Shown here in pieces: positions 61,203 through 64,000 of a stretch of 64,000 nt of DNA. Origin of the DNA: JABFRZ01 sp964631945. Lineage in GTDB: Bacteria; Planctomycetota; UBA1135; GCA-002686595. Within the stretch, counting starts at the first letter, position 1, and every line of letters begins with the position of its first letter. The translations under genes were made by a program, and so were the position numbers. The notes beneath the pieces are model-generated. The model did not search any database. It saw only the letters and a program-made list of their open reading frames with translations, and was not told where the DNA came from. Location: NCBI GenBank assembly GCA_964631945.1, contig CAZWAY010000016.1:23895-87894 (forward strand), given 5' to 3'.

Positions 61203-61603
61203 CGAACCCCAGCAGGAGGCGCGCCAATTGGGGTTCTTGGTTGCCCGATGGTTGTCCGGAGGTTGCCCGGTTCGGGGGTCTCGATTCCGGTAGCGAGCGA
61301 TGGAGTGGCGCCAGCAGGCTTGGGGCTGGAGCGACTCATGCAGGGCTCGCCAAGGCGGTGAGCGCACAGCTGAGGCATGACTCGCCGGCCCGTGATTCTC
61401 GGCGAATTCCGAGGTCAGGGTTTGACAGGGGGAACAGCTCGTCGCACGGTTCCGACGGGGTGCCCCCCAAACTCCTACACGGACCGGGCTCCCCGATGCG
61501 TACGCGGTCGTACGCAAGCGTCGCAGCGCAAGATGCTGCGTTCGCCGATCGAGAGCGTGCGGATCCGTGCGGGAGTGGGGCGAGGTGAAAGGACCTCATT
61601 CCC
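61203..61603. other. Gene-free stretch beyond the right attachment site
   Basis: About 400 bases without a convincing gene lie between the attachment repeat and the second methylase gene. They must include that operon's promoter. Nothing further was recognised. Confidence 0.35.
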
Positions 61604-62890
61604 ATGTCCGAGAGAATCTTCAACGAGCTCACGTTCGAGTGGGTCGCGATCGACCAGCTCTCTCTCAATCCCAGCAACCCTCGCATCAACGATGACGCGG
61701 TCAGCCACGTTGCCGCGTCGATCCGCCGCTTCGGCTGGCGGCAGCCAGTCGTGGCCCGTCCCTCCGGCGAGGTGATCGCCGGAAACACGCGCCTCAAGGC
61801 CGCGCGACTGCTCGGTCACGAGCGCGTGCCCGTGGTGCGGTTCGAGGGCACGGACCTCGAGGCGACGGCCTACGCGATCGCCGACAACCGCACGCACGAG
61901 TTCTCGTCGTGGGACGAGCTCGTTCTGGCGAAGCTCCTCGAAGAACTTCGTGCCGAGGATGCGCTCGAAGCCACGGGCTACTCCGACCAGGACATCGATT
62001 CCCTGATCGCCGAGCTCGAAGCCCAGCAGCCGATCCAGCTCGAGGATCCAGGGCCCGAGGAGCCGCCGGCAAGACCAGTCTCGCGACTCGGCGACCTCTG
62101 GCTCCTCGATCACCACCGTCTCCTATGCGGCGATTCGACGAAGGGGCCGGACCTGGAGCGCCTGACGGGCGGCAAGCGAGCCGCACTGTTCGCGACCGAT
62201 CCGCCCTATTGCGTCGACTACGACGGCAACTCGCGGCCGATCCACGACGGAAAGCCCTCCGGCAAGGATTGGAGCCACGTCTACCGCGAGGTCGAGATCG
62301 CCGACCTCGGGCAGTTCCTCGACGGCGCCCTCGCTGCCTGTCTGCCCCACGTGCAGGACGAGGCGGGTATCTACATGTGGCATGCTCACGTGCAGCAGCC
62401 CGTGATCGCCGCGACGTTCGAGCGCCACGGGCTGCTCCTGCACCAGATTCTCGTGTGGGTGAAACCCACGGCGACGTTCGGTCACTGCTACTACCGCTGG
62501 CGTCACGAGCCCTGCGCCTTCGGAGGGAAGCGCGGTCACAAGCCGCTGCACGGCGGCGGCGAGCTCGAGACTGTGTGGGAGTGCGACTGGGAGGGGAAGT
62601 CGCGCGTCGTCGGCAACGAGCATCCGACGCAGAAGCCCCTGCGCCTGTTCGAGATCCCGATGGAGGTGCACACGAAGCCCGGCGATCTCGTGCTCGAGCC
62701 GTTCTCAGGCAGCGGGACGCAGCTTCTCGCCGCCGAGAAGCTGCGCCGACGCTGCTACGCGCTCGACATCCAGCCGGCCTTCATCGACGTCGCCCTGCGG
62801 CGCTGGGAAAAGGCGACCGGCAAGTGCGCGACGCTCGAGGGGAGCGGCAAGACCTTCGCCGAGGTCGCCGCGGAGAGGAGCGCCGCGTGA
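61604..62890 (+). CDS. ParB-nuclease-domain/DNA methylase fusion, second copy
   Basis: This 428-aa protein has the same layout as the gene at 5622-6923: GEVIAGNTRLKAARLLGHER and IADNRTHEFSSWDE in the ParB-like domain, then TDPPYCVDY, EHPTQKPLRLFEIP and EPFSGSGTQLLAAEK in the methylase. Many stretches are identical (for example GKPSGKDWSHVYREV), so the two are recent relatives, not chance analogues. It lies outside the right attachment site and starts a second packaging module. Confidence 0.88.
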   Translation: MSERIFNELTFEWVAIDQLSLNPSNPRINDDAVSHVAASIRRFGWRQPVVARPSGEVIAGNTRLKAARLLGHERVPVVRFEGTDLEATAYAIADNRTHEFSSWDELVLAKLLEELRAEDALEATGYSDQDIDSLIAELEAQQPIQLEDPGPEEPPARPVSRLGDLWLLDHHRLLCGDSTKGPDLERLTGGKRAALFATDPPYCVDYDGNSRPIHDGKPSGKDWSHVYREVEIADLGQFLDGALAACLPHVQDEAGIYMWHAHVQQPVIAATFERHGLLLHQILVWVKPTATFGHCYYRWRHEPCAFGGKRGHKPLHGGGELETVWECDWEGKSRVVGNEHPTQKPLRLFEIPMEVHTKPGDLVLEPFSGSGTQLLAAEKLRRRCYALDIQPAFIDVALRRWEKATGKCATLEGSGKTFAEVAAERSAA

Positions 62891-63363
62891 AGCGCAAGAT
62901 CCCGACCAACGCCTTCGAAGTCTACTTCGCGATGGGGCCGGGGCGCAGCTACGACGCCCTGGCCGATCGCTTCAAGGTCTCGAAGCAGGCGATCACCAAG
63001 ACCGCCACCAAGGAGCGCTGGCAGGAACGGGTCGCCGAGATCGAGCAGCGCGTGCAGGCCGACTCCAAGGAGAAGGTCGTCGATCTTCTGAACGAGATGA
63101 ACGACCGACATCTGCGCGTGCTGCGGGCGATCCAGGCGAAGGCGCTCGAGACGCTGAAGGAGAAGCCTCTGCGCACGGGTATGGACGCTGTGCGCGCGCT
63201 CGAGGTGACGATCCGCCACGAGCGCCTGATCCGCGGCGAGCCCTCGGAGCGTACGGAGATGAGCGTCGAGGAAGCCACGCGGCGAGAGGTGAATCGCTGG
63301 ATGACGGTCGTCGAAGTGGATGAAAAGGAGGGCGGCGATGCCGAAGATCAAGCTGGGGATTGA
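62887..63363 (+). CDS. Terminase small-subunit-like protein, second copy
   Basis: This 158-aa protein starts at a GTG overlapping the methylase stop. It has the HTH RSYDALADRFKVSKQAITKT and KERWQERVAEIEQRVQ, parallel to the protein at 6901-7344, and it overlaps the next gene. The C-terminus is acidic (EVDEKEGGDAEDQAGD). Confidence 0.7.
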   Translation: MKRKIPTNAFEVYFAMGPGRSYDALADRFKVSKQAITKTATKERWQERVAEIEQRVQADSKEKVVDLLNEMNDRHLRVLRAIQAKALETLKEKPLRTGMDAVRALEVTIRHERLIRGEPSERTEMSVEEATRREVNRWMTVVEVDEKEGGDAEDQAGD

Positions 63364-64000
63364 CCAGGAGCAGCTCTTCGCCGACCTCGGCTACAAGCCG
63401 CACGCGGGGCAGCTCGAGATCCATCGCTCCCGTGCTCCGCGCCGAATGCTGGCCTGTGGCGTCCGCTGGGGCAAGAGCCTCTCCGCTGCGATGGAGGGTA
63501 TCGCCGCCGCGTTGGCGCTGTGTGACCGTTCGTTCGGCTGGGTCGTCGCGCCGACCTACGAGCTCGCCGACAAGATCTTCCGGGAGATCGTCCTGCTCGT
63601 GACGATCCATCTGCGCTCGCGCATCGTGAAGCTGACGGAGCGCGAGCTCATCCTCGTCAACCTGGGCGGCGGCCGCAGCTCGATCCGCGCGAAGAGCGCG
63701 GACAACACGGACTCGCTCCTCGGTGAAGGGCTCGACTGGCTGATCGTGGACGAGGCGGCGCGCCTCAAGCCGGAGATCTGGCAGTCGCACCTCACGCAGC
63801 GCCTGATCGACAAGAAGGGCTGGGCCTTGCTCATCTCCACGCCGCGCGGCAAGGGCTGGTTCTACGACATGTACCGGCGAGGGCAGGACCCGAACGACAA
63901 GGAGCACAGGAGCTGGAACCTGCCTTCCTGGTCGAACCCGCATCTTGACCTTCCCTGGAGAGAGTGGACACCCCAGATGGCGCGGAATGCGCCAGGATGT
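63338..64000 (+). CDS. Phage terminase large subunit, second copy (partial)
   Basis: From ATG 63338 the frame is open to the window end (221 codons). Walker A GVRWGKS, Walker B LIVDEAARLKPE and LLISTPRGKGWFYD match the terminase at 7337-8665. The last 18 or so residues, after SWSNPHLDLP, no longer resemble that paralogue, so the gene may be interrupted near 63950 or have diverged. The nuclease half is not in view. Confidence 0.8.
   Translation, partial: MPKIKLGIDQEQLFADLGYKPHAGQLEIHRSRAPRRMLACGVRWGKSLSAAMEGIAAALALCDRSFGWVVAPTYELADKIFREIVLLVTIHLRSRIVKLTERELILVNLGGGRSSIRAKSADNTDSLLGEGLDWLIVDEAARLKPEIWQSHLTQRLIDKKGWALLISTPRGKGWFYDMYRRGQDPNDKEHRSWNLPSWSNPHLDLPWREWTPQMARNAPGC

Noticed and set aside
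1..64000. CRISPR array or cas genes
   Set aside because: No regularly spaced short repeats and no Cas-like protein were seen on either strand.

Overview
The window is high-GC DNA from an unidentified Gram-negative bacterium: it has lipoprotein signal peptides, TolC/RND efflux genes and an outer-membrane porin. No marker gene settles the phylum; a planctomycete, myxobacterium/deltaproteobacterium or similar high-GC lineage would fit. Its main feature is an integrated genomic island of about 60.6 kb. An intact tRNA-Gly(GCC) gene (534-608) carries the left attachment site. The same 47 bp recur exactly at 61156-61202, just beyond a tyrosine recombinase gene (59730-60800, minus).

Left of the island lies the end of a chromosomal thiD gene. 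The left arm (about 0.7-14.8 kb) looks like a regulation, phage and defence zone: small XRE regulators, an ImmA/IrrE-XRE pair, a three-gene operon led by a metallo-beta-lactamase-fold protein, a ParB-methylase/terminase module without capsid genes, an AbiJ-NTD4 protein, and a 1112-aa STAND NTPase with a nuclease-like N-terminus.

The middle (15-32 kb) holds a DUF3179 gene interrupted in frame by UGA, an IS1380 transposase and HxlR regulator between two broken copies of a porin-DUF3179 gene pair, an ECF sigma/anti-sigma/RND/adaptor/TolC operon, two arsenosugar-type glycosyltransferases (TIGR04282 and TIGR04283 types), and a mercury-type merR plus a fused CopZ-like/MerT/HMA protein.

The right half (32.5-57.3 kb) is built around two divergent operons, each headed by an ECF sigma factor. 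The minus-strand unit carries glycosyltransferases, two thioredoxin-fold proteins, a patatin, a carboxymuconolactone-decarboxylase-like protein, a TVP38-type membrane protein and a flavin disulfide reductase. The plus-strand unit carries zinc-ribbon-like proteins, a protease, ArsS, a flavoprotein, an AhpD-like protein, a NapH-like iron-sulfur membrane protein, a DUF3313 lipoprotein, ArsM, a PiT transporter, a DUF547 protein, a thioredoxin-fold protein whose WCxxC motif is written W-UGA-AGC, a fourth sigma factor and an ArsC arsenate reductase. Together these suggest mobile arsenic methylation/arsenosugar formation, with arsenate reduction and mercury handling.

Two genes (DUF3179 at 15068-16156 and the thioredoxin-fold gene at 54698-56149) have in-frame UGA exactly where homologues carry a redox Cys. 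The second is followed by a hairpin with a GGUCU loop like the fdhF SECIS, so both are probable selenoproteins. Beyond the right attachment site a second ParB-methylase/terminase module begins, paralogous to the one in the left arm, which suggests tandem related elements.
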